From Balaenoptera acutorostrata (lineage: Eukaryota > Chordata > Mammalia > Artiodactyla > Balaenopteridae), in contig NC_080081.1 of NCBI RefSeq assembly GCF_949987535.1, positions 48,148,973-48,212,972 of the forward strand: a stretch of DNA of 64,000 bases, in the 5' to 3' direction. Made by a program: the position numbers and the translations under genes. The notes beneath the pieces were generated by a model. That model did no database searches. It saw only the letters and a program-made list of their open reading frames with translations, and was not told the DNA's origin. Of the stretch, positions 23,980 through 36,165 are shown one piece after another; the stretch's first letter is position 1, and the number at the start of each line of letters is the position of its first letter.

Positions 23980-26900
23980 AATATAAATAATCTATGGAGA
24001 CTGTTCTTTTGAGTTTTATGACACAGAGTAAAAAAAATTGTTCTGTTAACTTTTTTCTTATCTTCCTATAGCCAAAGCATGCATTTGCAGAATGGCTGAT
24101 CTGTGTTGCAAAACGAGGATCTAGTAGTTAAATGAGTAAAAATATTGACAAAAATCATGGTAATTGTTAGGGAAAACTTAATCTTTCAACACATTTCCAA
24201 CAACAGAAAATTACCTGACTTTTAGATTCTGTTAATTTGAAATGGAAAGTTGTGCAGTTGAACTTTTGAAATGTTAGCAAGAGCCTGGCTGTCAATTGTT
24301 CCAGTAACCAACCTAGCACAACCATTGTGCTCTTATCCTTTTATCCCAGCTTTTGTCCCCAGTATTTCTGTACTATTGTTTGTATATCTTTTGAGATGAA
24401 AATATCAATGTGTCAAAAGGTCATGGGGGAGCCAGCTTTCTATTTCTTTATTAATAGACTGTCTCTTTTCTCTTCCTATTTTTGGTCATTTTGACATTAA
24501 ATCCTTAAAGTTGAAGGAAATCCATTCAGTGGTGTTGAACTTGGTCATGAAGGTTGCTCAAAGTCTGAAGTGATTATCTTGCTGAGTAAAAGAGGAACTC
24601 AATAGTATTTGGCTTTTGATGATAAATAAGTATACCCTAGGGCAGACTGGGAAAATTAAGCAGAGAAATTGAATATTTATGTGTTACTTGAAAATGGTAT
24701 AAATAGGCATTAGTGTTTAGATGAAATTAGACATTATTTTGTGATAGGATTTTAAAATATTGTTTCCTGAATAGCTTCCTTCCTCAGGTACCCAATGTTC
24801 TTCAAGAAAATTAGAAGCAGCATAATATTAACAAAGTCAACATCGAGGGCAGCCTTAACACAGGAGAGGATGCCTCAAGGCAGGAAGAATTTGACAGACT
24901 AGTGTAATACAGAAAACAGATGACTGACTGCTTTTGGAACAAGCAACTCTTGGGAGACATTACTGGCTAGAGTAAATTGTGTCACCATAGCACTTTCACC
25001 AATAATTATCATTAATGGGTAAAAGTGACAGTAATTTTAGTAATATAATCCTTTTAATGCTCATTTTTAAACTATTAGTGGTATTCATGCAGCAACTCTT
25101 GCAAAGTGGAAACATTTTTTGTCAAATTAGTGTTGAGTCAGAGGCTCCATCACTAACTTTCAAGAGGGTTGTGTAAAGGATCACTGCATTAGGAGGCTGG
25201 ATAGTTTCCCTCCAAAGTCATTCCCACTCTGACTCTTTGACTTGCCGTTAGTTCTAACCTTCTAGATGTGCAACAGTTCCTGTTTTTAAGCTAACTGCAG
25301 AATAGCCTTCAAATGTCATAAAGTCAAGAAGATTGGTGAACAAAAGGGACTCTCTTTATTCAAAAGCTAAGAATTAAGAAAAAGGGGGTTTTTCTATTGC
25401 ACTTCAGATATATTTTATAACTATTGATTGTGTTCGTGCTGAATTGCAGTTATTATCTCGTTTCCAGTGGATATTCTCAATGCTAATTAGATGGTATTTT
25501 CTGTTGGTTTCACGAATGAATAAAAGTACTTTCTTTTCTTTCTCTTTGCCCTCCATTATTTATTTTAAATGGAACAATGTTAAGCTCTCAAAAAAACATG
25601 GCAACTTTTGATAGTAGTCGCTCACTATTTCTTGTTTGCATGGAGTACTTTTATTAGATAGATATTAAATCAGTAAGTGAATAAATAGATCTATTAAATG
25701 TTTTAATAGATGATTCTACCATTTTGCTCTGCCTCTATCATTATCCTCTGATTTCAACTTTGGTAGATGAAAATATCATTTATGATCATTGGAAGCACCT
25801 TTCATCCCTGCAGAAAGACCCTAATGTTGCTCACCTTCCCTGTAGACTGCAGCCCTTGGAGAGCTTTTCCATAGGATGCTCAAGGAACTTGGTCCAAGGA
25901 AACATGGGGTTGGGGTTATACTGTGTTCTAACTGATTTTCCCATTTCACTTTACTGTGCCCAGCATTGCAGTCTGAGGAAGTGATGTTTCCTAAATCATC
26001 TGCTGGGATTGAACATAAAATGGCTTCATGTTATATTTGGAGGCATAGTAGGGAGTTTATGAACTGTTCCTTCTCTGCCTGGAAAATTAGAAGAGCCCAA
26101 ATGATATCCAGCTTTGTTCAGAACTACTGCACTCATGTCATAGGGGAGAGCTTGGGAAGGAGTGTTGTTTTTCCAATCTTTCCTCCTCCCAGGGAGGAAA
26201 TTCCCATTTTATGTTTGGTACCATCCTATTCCTAAAGCAGTGCACTTTGGTGGAATAGAAATGGAATACCAACTCAGTTGCCATCTATCGACTCTAAAAA
26301 GGGAAAGGTAAGAAGAGAAGGGAGAAATATCTGCAACAGTGTTTACATTGTTAGAATCTGAGGAACTCTTCAAGGTAGAAAAATTTCCATCTTAGTATTA
26401 CAGCTTAGCTAAGGGAGGCCTGTGTGTGTGTGCATGCTTTTAGCCTTCTCCAATTTGAGGTCAGTTAAGTATGAAAATAAAAATCAAAAAATTTGAGAAT
26501 TTGTTGTATTCCTCCTAAAAACTTATCAGAGGCCTCTTTGGAGTAAAAGGTTTATCTCATTTCATTAATTAGATGATATTTATCTTCTATAAAATGTGAA
26601 AAAAGAAGAAAATGACATGAAACATTTGCTATAGTTATTTGGAATGATACTTCAATTAATGTTCTGATTTAGCTATAAAAAATCTGCTTCTTTATACATG
26701 AAAATCAAACATACTATTATTTCTCAAGAAATCTCACAAAAATAAAATTCTTTCATACAAAATTAGTCATGTTCAAAAAATCAATAAACCTTTCAAAGTG
26801 AGTTTCTGTTTCTAATATAGTATCTTTCCCTAGCAGGTATTCAATAAGCACTTTTAAAATATTTATGGAATTCATGTCTGCAGGACAAAAATTCCTCAAT

Positions 26901-27120
26901 TGTACATATTCTATTTGAGCAGACTCACTTAAAGGTAAATTGACCCAATCCTAGGACAAGATATGACATCTGTCACGTTTGTTTTGTTGCTTTTATAGTA
27001 TTGGTAGTAAATAGATATTTCAGTCAAGAGAACAAATTCATGTGTAATATTTCTATAGATGTAAAAGAAATATTACATGCAAAGATGTAATATTTCTATA
27101 AATACAGTTTAATTTCTGAC
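23980..27120. other. 3.1 kb of intron without recognised feature
   Basis: A/T-rich. The frames at 25724-26235 lack splice context and resemble no family I know. 27043-27097 holds three copies of TGTAATATTTCT in + / - / + orientation. Confidence 0.4.
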
Positions 27121-27860
27121 TCTGAACCACCAGCCTGCCTAATGGTAAACAATTTAGTCAATTCTCTGTCTCTGTGTGTTTTAGCTCAGTAATTCCAGTG
27201 TAGAATTCAGTTATTCATGTTTGAAATTCCCTGCCAAGCTCTCTCCCTAAAGGGGACCCCAGGCTTGAAAGTCGGCTTGGGGTACACATCTAAGAATGTG
27301 CATTCTTCTTGGTGCTGTTCTGTCTGGGCCCAGAACACCCTCCCTACTTCCACATAATTTCTCCTGCCTGCTTTTGGTAAAGGCGATGTCTGTTTTGCTC
27401 TTGAATGGTGACCTGGGAGATCTGTCAGATTGCTCACAGATACCTACCTCCTTTGCTCCCTTACATTGGTGATTCTCAGGAGTATATCCATGTTCTTTGG
27501 TTGGACTTTCTCTCTAACTTCCTTTTCTCCCCAGCCAGTGCCCATAGGGAGTTCCTGTGTTCCTCCCACAGCTCTCAAGTCCTAGGGGGGCTTCTGCAGC
27601 CCTCTTGTGCCTAGACTTGTTCCCGGGCCACCTCTCGGGAGTGCATGGTGCATCCGCACGATGCTTCCCTGGATCTGCCCATTGGACAGCATCTTGTGAT
27701 GCTTCCACTCTTGGATTCCACTCTGTGACTCCATGGGAAATTCTGCCCTTTAGTCCCATATCCTTCTGGAATGAGGAGCAGTGTGCTGGGATCCTATGCT
27801 GCATGGACTCTCCTCATTTTCTAGTCTCTCTCCCAGCAGATGGGGGCATCTTTTTCATTT
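27121..27860. other. Unexplained C/T-rich, higher-G+C block
   Basis: About 740 bp richer in G+C than its surroundings, C/T-rich on the + strand, with long overlapping frames on both strands (for example 27514-27804 minus). The composition recalls an old LTR or an unnamed repeat, but no LTR ends, primer-binding site or known family were recognised. The frames resemble no protein I know. Confidence 0.35.
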
Positions 27861-27874
27861 ATAACCCAAGTATG

Positions 27875-28003
27875 GGGACTTCCCTGGCAGTCCAGTGGTT
27901 AAGACTCCATGCTTCCAACGCAAAGGGTGTGGGTTTGATCCCTGGTCAGGGAACTAAGATCCCGCGTGCCGCATGACCAAAAAAAACAAAAAACAAAAAA
28001 CAA
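27875..28003 (+). mobile_element. CHR-type SINE, + strand, with perfect 12-bp target duplication
   Basis: Begins GGGACTTCCCTGGCAGTCC, includes the tRNA-like A-box and B-box region ('ggtttgatccctggtcagg') and ends in an A-rich tail of CAAAAAA units. AACCCAAGTATG flanks it at 27863-27874 and 28004-28015 without mismatch. Short form of the family, and the freshest-looking SINE here. Confidence 0.95.
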
Positions 28004-28015
28004 AACCCAAGTATG

Positions 28016-28299
28016 TGGTTTGCGTCCTCTCTTATGTAGATAGGTCTTATATTTTAAAGGTCCTTTTGGCTTCCACAGTATGGTGGAAGAAGGGAGGTGG
28101 GCTGACATCTGAGCAGTAGTGGTCAGACCTCTACTGGTACTTAGAAATCCAAAATCTTGAATTAGGTGGATACCAAATGAACACAAACTGAAATAAGTCA
28201 GGGCTTCCACTGAGCCTCCCAATAAGCCTCGGAATCCACTGGGCTAAATTGAGACACAGAGGCATGAAATTCATATTTGGACAGCAATAAACAGTGTAG
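28016..28299. other. Intronic sequence without recognised feature
   Basis: Downstream flank of the CHR SINE. No feature seen. Confidence 0.4.
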
Positions 28300-28720
28300 C
28301 AGGCCTGGAATGATCGTTGAGTAGAGCTGTGGGAAAACATGAAGCTAAATTGGAAGACAGGGTAGTGTGCTGTGTTTTGGATTTTTGCTTCATCCTCCAA
28401 GGGCATTGTGCAGAGCGGTGATAGCGTCTTCTTTTAGAGAGATGGATCTGACGGCAAAAAAGCAGATGGATTAGAGTATGTGGAGGGAGTAGAAAGACTG
28501 AGACCAGTTAGGAATCTGTTGCAATTTTGCAGGAGTTAAATGCCAAAGGCCCGAACTAGAATGCACTGAAAACGGGAAGACAGGATAGATTGGAAAGGCA
28601 GTTAGAGGTAGCACCAATAAGCCTGTGTCGCTGATTGGGTGTGGGGAGGCTGGGAGAAACTTTCACAACAGGGTGGATGATGCCTATACTAGCTTTAGGA
28701 CACGTTGACTTTGCATCTCC
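28300..28720 (+). repeat. Possible ancient G/A-rich mammalian repeat fragment
   Basis: G/A-rich sequence including 'gaccagttaggaatctgttg', a landmark of an old dispersed repeat also seen at 32690-34330 and 52260-52710. The family name is not certain from memory. Confidence 0.4.
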
Positions 28721-29329
28721 AATTTAAAGCCTTTTTATTTGGGGGGTAATTTTATCTGAAAGGGCCTGGCATAGATTATGAAACACAACAACTGCACATA
28801 AATGTTAGCTTCTTTCTTAGAGGAAAGAAACAAACTTCTTTGTTAACAAAGACAGTTTAGGTGTTTTAGTAACTACACTAACCAAGAACATTTAAAAACA
28901 AATCATGTTAGCTCATAAGGATACGCTGGGGGCACCCTTCCCCTGGAGGCTGACAGAGGCTTGGGATGCGGGTAAAGTAAGACAGAGAACGTGTCCCATT
29001 CTCCCCTTTGAAAGAAAATGGGTCACTCCTCCTCCTTCCACTTCAGCTGGTATCAGCTCAGATATTCAGTTCCAAGGCTCTGGGATTCTCAGTATTAAAA
29101 TTTGTTTTCTTGTTTATTTACCTGGCATATGCGATGTTTCAGTATTTTGTGATATTTTTAAAGCATTAATCACACCTTATCTAGCATAACAAAAGACATT
29201 CCTAAGGTTCCTGTGTGATTTGCCCTTGTGGTTTTAAATTTCTGACAAAAAATTTATAAAAATTGGCAATGGAGTGCCTTCCTTCATTAATAGAATTATT
29301 ACCGTAATGGTGAAAAATATCCTTCCTAT
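28721..29329. other. Intronic sequence without recognised feature
   Basis: No exon, RNA gene or named repeat seen. Confidence 0.4.
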
Positions 29330-29530
29330 CAAAATGTTGCCTTCATTTAGCAAATATTTATTGAACACATATTATGTCACGGCACTATAAAATGAGCAAA
29401 CATCCCTGCCATTTGTGGGCTTGTATCCTGGTGGAGAAGACAGTGTTTAAGATATATATACTATAGTGTTAGAAGTCAGTAAGTTCTGAGGAGAATAAAA
29501 TAGAGCAGGGTCGTGGGAACTGGAAGCGTG
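29330..29530 (+). repeat. Ancient repeat fragment of uncertain family
   Basis: Contains 'caaatatttattgaacacat' and a following block describing the same order as 44330-44560 and 51140-51400 ('ttgaacac...gcacta...ggagaagacag'). Old interspersed repeat; family not named. Confidence 0.4.
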
Positions 29531-29589
29531 GGAAGGAGTAACATGTTAGATCGGATAGTTTTTTTCATTTGCCCCAATTCACCATGTTG

Positions 29590-29800
29590 TGGACAGTGTT
29601 GTTATCCCCTTGGACTATGGGCAGCCTGGTATAGTGCTGAGTGGCCCAGCCTAGTGGTCAGCGTGACCAGGTTTCCAGCCCTGGCTCTACCAGCAGCTAA
29701 GTGACAGTGAGCAGATCAGTTAGCTTCCCAGAACAAAAGTCTTCTCATCCATAAAATAAGGTTCCTTTGGACTCTGAAATCTCATTTATATTCTCCAAAT
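29590..29800 (+). mobile_element. MIR SINE, + strand
   Basis: 'ctggtatagtgctgagtgg', then 'ccctggctctaccagcagct', then 'gcagatcagttagcttccca' and 'tcatccataaaataagg' follow the MIR order. Confidence 0.7.
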
Positions 29801-31436
29801 TAATTTTTAAGTAAAAAAATGAGCCTTGTTAGAGCCCAAGCAATCAAACTTTGTTTAGTTCTCCACTCACTCATTCTATAACACTGTCCTCTATTAAAAT
29901 ACAAACTCTATTATGGTAAGACTCTTTCCATTTGGCAGTAAATAGGAGTCTCTCTCCATGTGCAGTGTATTGGTTTTGGTTTTGGTTTGCTTCCCATTTG
30001 GTTATAGGACAAATGTATTTGAAAGTTAACCTGTTTCAAATGTTTTCTCCACATTTTTGATCAGTAACATAGAGACATGAGTTTAGAATAAGTTACTGAT
30101 ATGGGGAACTTAGGGAAATATGTATATATGCAGGTATGTATGTATATATATGGACAAATCTTTTCAGTAATGAATTGTCTCATGTCAATTACTAGTTTGC
30201 TTCTATGCTATCTTAATTTTCTGAATGGAATGTGTTTCGTATGTATGTAGAACAGAAATGAAAATGCCATTTATTATAGAATCGGTTGACCTTTTTACAG
30301 ATAGACAACTTCTCATTTTCCCTGACAAATACTCAATCAGCACTTCAGTCTATTAAGAGCAGAACTCATTAACATGCATAAATTAGCAGCCTGATCTAGT
30401 TATAATGCATCTTTAATGTGTGACTTATACAGCGTAGTGTAGGTGCTCAGTCTTGTAATAAAACGTAGAGTAGCCTCCAGTTATCAACAAGGTTCCGAGA
30501 TCAATTTAACCTGGTTAAAACCTTTATCCATAAAAACTGTCATTAGGAATGACTAACATTTCACTAATTAGCTCACCATTTACAACACATAAGCTTCTCA
30601 CAGATGGTGAATGTTTATAAACACCCACAGATGTGTGCACAGCTGACTCCCAGTTATCCGCAGGAGTAGGGGACATAGATAATTTAGATTCGCTTACAAT
30701 ACAAACCCCTCATTTTAGCTAGTTTCAAGCTCCTTTCTCTTTGGACTTTTTACCACAGCTGTTAATGAAGTAGCAAATTAACTAATCTAATTTCAGCTTC
30801 TCCTCTTACTGATGCATACACCCCCTGGTGAAAGCACTAATATGTACAAATGTGATCACAAGATGGCTGGCAAGAAGATGAAAATGGGAAGTTCAGGCTT
30901 AGATGAATATATGGAGCATGGAAAATCATCATATACGTTTGTAGCTGTGTGTCTAGTAAGAGGTTTCAAGTTGTGAAAGCACAGCAAGGCTCCCACTTCA
31001 ACAATGTTATACCTAAACTCCCAGAAATAGAAGAGAATATCTTCTCAAATTTGAGAAAAAAGAAAGGACACCATTTCCCTTCCCCATCAGGCAGTCTGAT
31101 CCTGTGTTAATTGTTTCTTTTCCAATAAATCTTTCTGTAATTTGGTCTCAAGTTTTCATTGTAACTTAAGCCTGTTTACTGTCTGGTGCTGAATTAAGAT
31201 GAGGAGATGTAAATATGATCACTTGAGTACCATGAAGTTATTTATTTCCCTTATTTTCTTCAGCCTAAAGAGTCTTAGATCTTGCTCTTCTCTTGTAGGT
31301 TCTTAATCTGAAACTTTTCTTCATTCTCCATTGTGCACTGGGCTGTATTTCACTTGTCCAAGCAATTTAAAGGCATTGTTTGATTGAGCCCACCCAGAGT
31401 CAGGAGCCATGTGGAGATAACTGAGGTCCACAGACC
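29801..31436. other. Intronic sequence, repeat-poor
   Basis: Mostly unique-looking. 30330-30620 has no recognised repeat and several homeodomain-like TAAT cores (for example 'cactaattagctcacc'), so it could be conserved noncoding DNA, which is inference only. Confidence 0.35.
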
Positions 31437-31444
31437 ATTCACAG

Positions 31445-32171
31445 CAGTGCTCCCCAGCCCTTTTGGCACCAGGGGCCAGTTTCATGGAAGACAGTTTTTC
31501 CATGGAAGGGGGGTGGGGGATGGTTTCAGGATGATTCAGGCACATTACATTTATTGTGCACTTTATTTCTATTATTATTACATTGTAATATATAATGAAA
31601 TAGTTATACAACTCACCATAATGCAGAGTCAGTGGGAGCCCTGAGCTTGTTTTCCTGCAATTAGATGGTCCCATCTGGAGGTGATGGGAGACAGTGACAC
31701 CCGAAGTCTGTTGCTTATGTCCAGTCTACTCCGTAAGATGCAGCTTAATTGTCACTTGCCACTCACTGATAGGGTTTTGATATGAAGCTGCAGGCAATTG
31801 ATTTATTATGGTCTCTGTGCAGTCAAACCTCTCTGCTAATGATAATCTGTATTTGCAGCTGCTCCCCAGTGCTATCATCACTGCCTCAGCTCCACCTCAG
31901 ATCGTCAGGCATTAGATTTTCATAAGGAGCACACAACCTAGATCCCTTGCATGCTCAGTTCACAATAGGGTTTATGCTCCTATGAGAATCTAATGCTGCC
32001 ACTGACCTGACAGGAGGCAGAGCTCAGGTGGTAATGTGAGTGACGGGGAGCGGCTGTAAATACAGATGAAGCTTCGCTCACTCACCCTCGGCTCACCTCC
32101 TGCTGTACGGCCCGGTTCCTAACAGGCCATGGACTGGTATCGGTCTGTGGCCCAGGGGTTGGGGACCCCAG
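31445..32171. mobile_element. hAT DNA transposon, 727 bp, with 8-bp target duplication
   Basis: Left end CAGTGCTCCCCAGCCCTTTT and right end GGTTGGGGACCCCAG form imperfect terminal inverted repeats with the landmark 'ccctttt-ggcaccagggg'. Flanks ATTCACAG (31437-31444) and ATTTACAG (32172-32179) are an 8-bp target duplication with one mismatch, as expected for hAT. An internal inverted pair is visible: 'cattagattttcataagg' near 31912 and 'tatgagaatctaatg' near 31981. No transposase frame. A deleted copy lies at 55942-56147. Confidence 0.9.
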
Positions 32172-32179
32172 ATTTACAG

Positions 32180-32689
32180 AATAAGCTGTGAAGGGCAACC
32201 ATTTTGCTTCCCGGTGACCTGCAGGATATGTACCATGTCTTCAGGCTGAGGTATTCATAAGTTAATACAAGCTGTTTCCCAGAGTTTCCTTACTTGAGAA
32301 ACATTGCTTTATTTTAGCTTATTGAAGAGGAAAATTAACCATTCCATAACAGCATGTTAGAAATATCCAAAGGAGTTTAAAGAAGAAATTTTATAATGGA
32401 TTAGATGGTGATCAAAATTAGTGTCAAGAACATGAATGACAAAAGAACGTGGCACCGAGGAAAGAAATGTTGCCCCACTGGAGCTCTCCAGTAGATCTGT
32501 AACTTTTCAGATAAAAGATACATTAGTTTTTGTTGCTTTTTCATTGGGGAGAATTTGTAAGTGCTAACAGGTTCTATAGGGATCTTATTGGCTATTTCCC
32601 CAGTAAGAAAAGAGACTGGGAACTCAGTACTCTGAGATAGAGAGATCCTTCTATGTATACCTGTCTTCAGCAGTTGCCATCTGACTTTA
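32180..32689. other. Intronic sequence without recognised feature
   Basis: Flank of the hAT element. The minus frame at 32401-32703 has no family resemblance and no splice context. Confidence 0.4.
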
Positions 32690-34330
32690 ACAGGTGGTAC
32701 CATTCACTGAGATAAGGAACACCAGGACAAGATGAAGTTTGGGGGAAATGGTGATGAAGTATCTGTAGGACACCTGAGTTACCATGTCTAGTGAATGATT
32801 GGGTATGGTCTAGGGTGCCCAGCTCATCCCAGTTTGCCTGAGACTTTCCCAGTTTTAGCACTGAAAGCCCTGTATTCCAGGAAACCCCTTAGTCTTTGGC
32901 AAATGGGGATTGTTGGTCACTGTAGCCAGAGCTCAGGAGTAGAGCTTGTGCTCTGGTGATGGAAACTTGGAGTTCTCAACATGCAAAGCTGTGGGAGTTA
33001 ATAAAATGCCAGTGGAGACTGTGAGGAATGGTGTAAATGTAGGCAGAGGAAAAGGAGCCGGGAAGAGAGTGTGAGAAGGAGTCACCATGGAGGTGGGAGG
33101 GGAACTAAGAAATTCTGGTATCATGAAGCCCAGGGAAGAGACCATTTCAAAGGAGAAAAGGTAGTCAATATTGTCAAATGCTGCCAAGAGATCATAGAAT
33201 AAACAGACTGACAGTTGTCCCATTGACATCAGCTCGAAGGAGAGGGGAGAGGGTTGATAAATGAGTATGGGAAGGGAGACTGAGATGTAAGAAGGCTAGT
33301 AACTAGAGGGGTTTGATGTCGAGAGGGCAAAGCAGATGTTTGAATTTGTTTAATTGTAGATTGGGAAAAATGAGAAAGGAAAGGAGGTTGGGAAAGAATG
33401 ATACTCAATAGAGCAAGGTCCTGAGGGCAGCCAGAAAGAGTGTGGAGGATGAGATATCAGCACAGGTGGAGGAAGTTGTCTTGGAAAGTGACATGCTCTG
33501 CTAATGTGATGAGAGGGAAGGAGAAAAAGCTGGCCCCAGGTGCAGATACATTTGTAGATTTGATGGTAAGAAGTTAAGGGTTTTTTTCATCAAGTAGTTT
33601 CTATTTTATATATGAAATAGAGCAAGTGCTCTGCTGAGGAAGGGTAGTCGGTTGAAAGGCTTGAAAGAAGCGTCAAAACAGCCCCTCTCAGGGAGTGGGA
33701 GTGACAAGCTCCAGGTAAAACATAGACGGTGTGTTGGATAGTACTAAGAATCCAGTTGAGGTTGGTTGAGGTTGGTGATTATGTACCAGCCCTGATCCTG
33801 CAGTATTATTTTTCACCACAATTATTTAGCAGCTAGTGTATAGTGCCAAGAAGATAGAATTTTCAGTTCATTTAAGTTTTACCAGTAGTCTGCGAAAGGA
33901 CCGTAATGGAGGAGGAAAGTAAGATATTGGATGGTGAACAGTGGTCAAAGTGATGAGCCACGGATAGGCAAGGAAGTGAAGACAGTGGAGTCAGAGCATA
34001 GGAGATTTCTGTGATAGATGACAGGATGAGGGTTAGGGGGAGGGAGAGGGACAAAGAGAGAGAAAATAAGGATAGATAGCTTGTATGAATCCAAATTAAT
34101 AGAAATAAAATAGTTGTGAATGGTAGTAAAGTTCAGATTATGGATGTGAGAGTGGGTGACGGAAAGTAGGGAGAAAGGATTCTTCCCTGGAGATGAGGGA
34201 GGTCAAGGAACTCATTTGCTGTTGGATTAGTAGTTCACATGGAGTTGAATTCATGCAGGATGATGGCAAGACTTGACTGGCAGAGGAAGACTGAATCAGG
34301 TGACAAAGTCAGATGACAAGTATGAGAGGA
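32690..34330 (+). repeat. Long ancient G/A-rich mammalian repeat
   Basis: About 1.6 kb, strongly G/A-rich on the + strand. Phrases such as 'gataaggaacaccaggacaa', 'gtcaaatgctgccaagagat' and 'gaggaagttgtc' follow the order of a dispersed ancient mammalian repeat that I recognise but cannot name safely. The minus-strand frames are low-complexity artefacts. Confidence 0.5.
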
Positions 34331-34429
34331 TGAGCAATGTCAGCTAGAAGGGGGCAGGGAGATCATCTCTCCAGTATCAAGAGGATCGTAGTATATCAGT
34401 GTGTCACAATACAGAGGGTCAAGAAAAGT

Positions 34430-34660
34430 GAGTGTAATGGAAAGAATGTCAGCTTCAGAATCAAAAGATTTTGGTTCAAACCTCCCCTTTGCTACCTACC
34501 TGTTGTAGGGCTTTTGGTGCATTACTTTACCTCTGCGAGCTTCAGGTTCCCTGGCTTTAAAATGGATCTGGTAATAGCTACCTTGCAGGGCTGGAGACAA
34601 ATCAGAAAATCTAGGTAAAATGCTCCACACAGATCCTAGTACATGGGCATTCAATGATGT
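34430..34660 (+). mobile_element. MIR SINE, + strand
   Basis: 'gttcaaacctcccctttgct', 'tttacctctgcgagcttcag', 'aaaatggatctggtaatagc' and 'agatcctagtacatgg' are in MIR order over most of the element. Confidence 0.8.
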
Positions 34661-35714
34661 TTCCTCATATATCTAACTCACATTTAGTTTATGTTCTTTT
34701 TGTTATGCATTTTTTCTTTTCTAAATAAAATTGTTCTCAAACTTACCTAATATCAGTTTTTATTTGGGGGCTTCTGTATTCATTTTGTCAGCTTTTTGTA
34801 CCTGAGGGAAAAACTTCCATTGTTCTCTTGAGAGAGTTTAGCACATTTTTGCCTCCAGTTTCTTTGCAATTGTTAATGAGTTAATCAAAAGTTCAGTTGT
34901 CTCCCATTTTCATGTCTTTTCTGTGTTATTTGCTTTCTCAAAGCATATGTCAATTCCTTTTCCTCCTCACTTTCCACTCATTCAGACTTGCCTTATTATC
35001 TTTTCTGACTTCCTTTCTTTCAAAAATATGTTGCTGTTGACCTGATTAGGACTTTCAAATATCTTCAGTTTGTAATATTAATGTCATAATTCCTGCATCT
35101 GATTGGGGAAGGAATACTATATTTTTGCAGAAGAAATCTGTATTTCTCCTTTGAAATGAACTGAAAAAATAATGAATACTTAATACTTTGAACCACAAAT
35201 TCATATTCGAAATGAACCTAGAACTTGAATCTAGTAAAATTACTTTGGGCAGGATCGGCAGTAGTGGGGTGGCACTTGACTACGAGCATTCTTGGCACCC
35301 AAAATACTAATACACAAATTGCCACTGTTTACTGTGCTATCTATAGGGTCGTGTGTTTTAAAGTACAAATAAAACCTATCTTCAGAAATTTAAGTGCAAA
35401 TACAAGTACCAAAGAATAACCCCTGAAATCATCACTGGGCAGCCATAGCTATACCTCTAATCTACTGCCTCTGTATTAAGCAATTTCATACCACTTGGCT
35501 TTCTTTTTTGGAACATTCGTCATACAGGTAGTGACGAATTATGTGTTGAAATTGCCCTAAGACTGCAAGTCCCATGAGAACAGGGCAGGGGCTGGTTTCA
35601 GTGCCTGCCGCATATCCCTTAGTGCACATTTGTAAAATTGAATTGAACTACAGACTTTATAGTTTTATATTTCCAACTACTTCCTGGACAAAAGGGTTTG
35701 ACTATTCTGCCAGC
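34661..35714. other. Intronic sequence without recognised feature
   Basis: T-rich then mixed composition. No exon-like block. Confidence 0.4.
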
Positions 35715-36165
35715 ACCTCAAAATCAGTTCATCTAAAACCTAACTTGTCATGTTCCACATAAAACCTGATTTTTATGTTCTCATTTTGGGTTAATGATAT
35801 CACTGTTTTCCCAGTCACCCAGGCTTGACACCTTCACACTGTGCCAGCTTTAATCATAGTGAAGTCCAATTTTGATTATTTCACACCTTTCAAAAACATT
35901 CTATGGCAGTTCTTCAGCCTTGAATCCAAGCTCCCTCAGCCTCCCTTCCTGACCTTATTTTCCCCTTCTTCCAGTATGCACCATATGCTGCTGTCACAAC
36001 ATGACTAGTAGTTCCCTCTGGGCCCTATTCACTCTTCCAGGTACTGCTGGTTGAGAGTGGCCTCTCATGGCCTCAAGTCCATTTGTCCCAGCTTCTCCTG
36101 AAAGAAAATTTCTGCAAAATCACCTCTATTCCCTAGCTTAGCCTCCCCTTGATTCTTGGTATTGA
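35715..36165 (+). mobile_element. L2 LINE fragment
   Basis: Order of L2 3' sequences: 'cttgtcatgttccacataaa', 'cccagtcacccaggcttg', then 'ccttgaatccaagctccctc' and 'cctgaccttattttcccctt'. Confidence 0.65.

Noticed and set aside
27891..27955. tRNA gene suggested by A-box and B-box-like motifs
   Set aside because: This is the tRNA-derived head of a SINE; there is no cloverleaf pairing and an A-rich tail follows.
27557..27976. 139-codon + frame
   Set aside because: It runs into the CHR SINE at 27875, so it is not a conserved exon, and it overlaps another frame on the opposite strand in a C/T-rich block.
31384..31674. Opposed frames of 86 and 117 codons
   Set aside because: They span the end of a hAT transposon and its flank. 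There is no splice context and no protein family resemblance.
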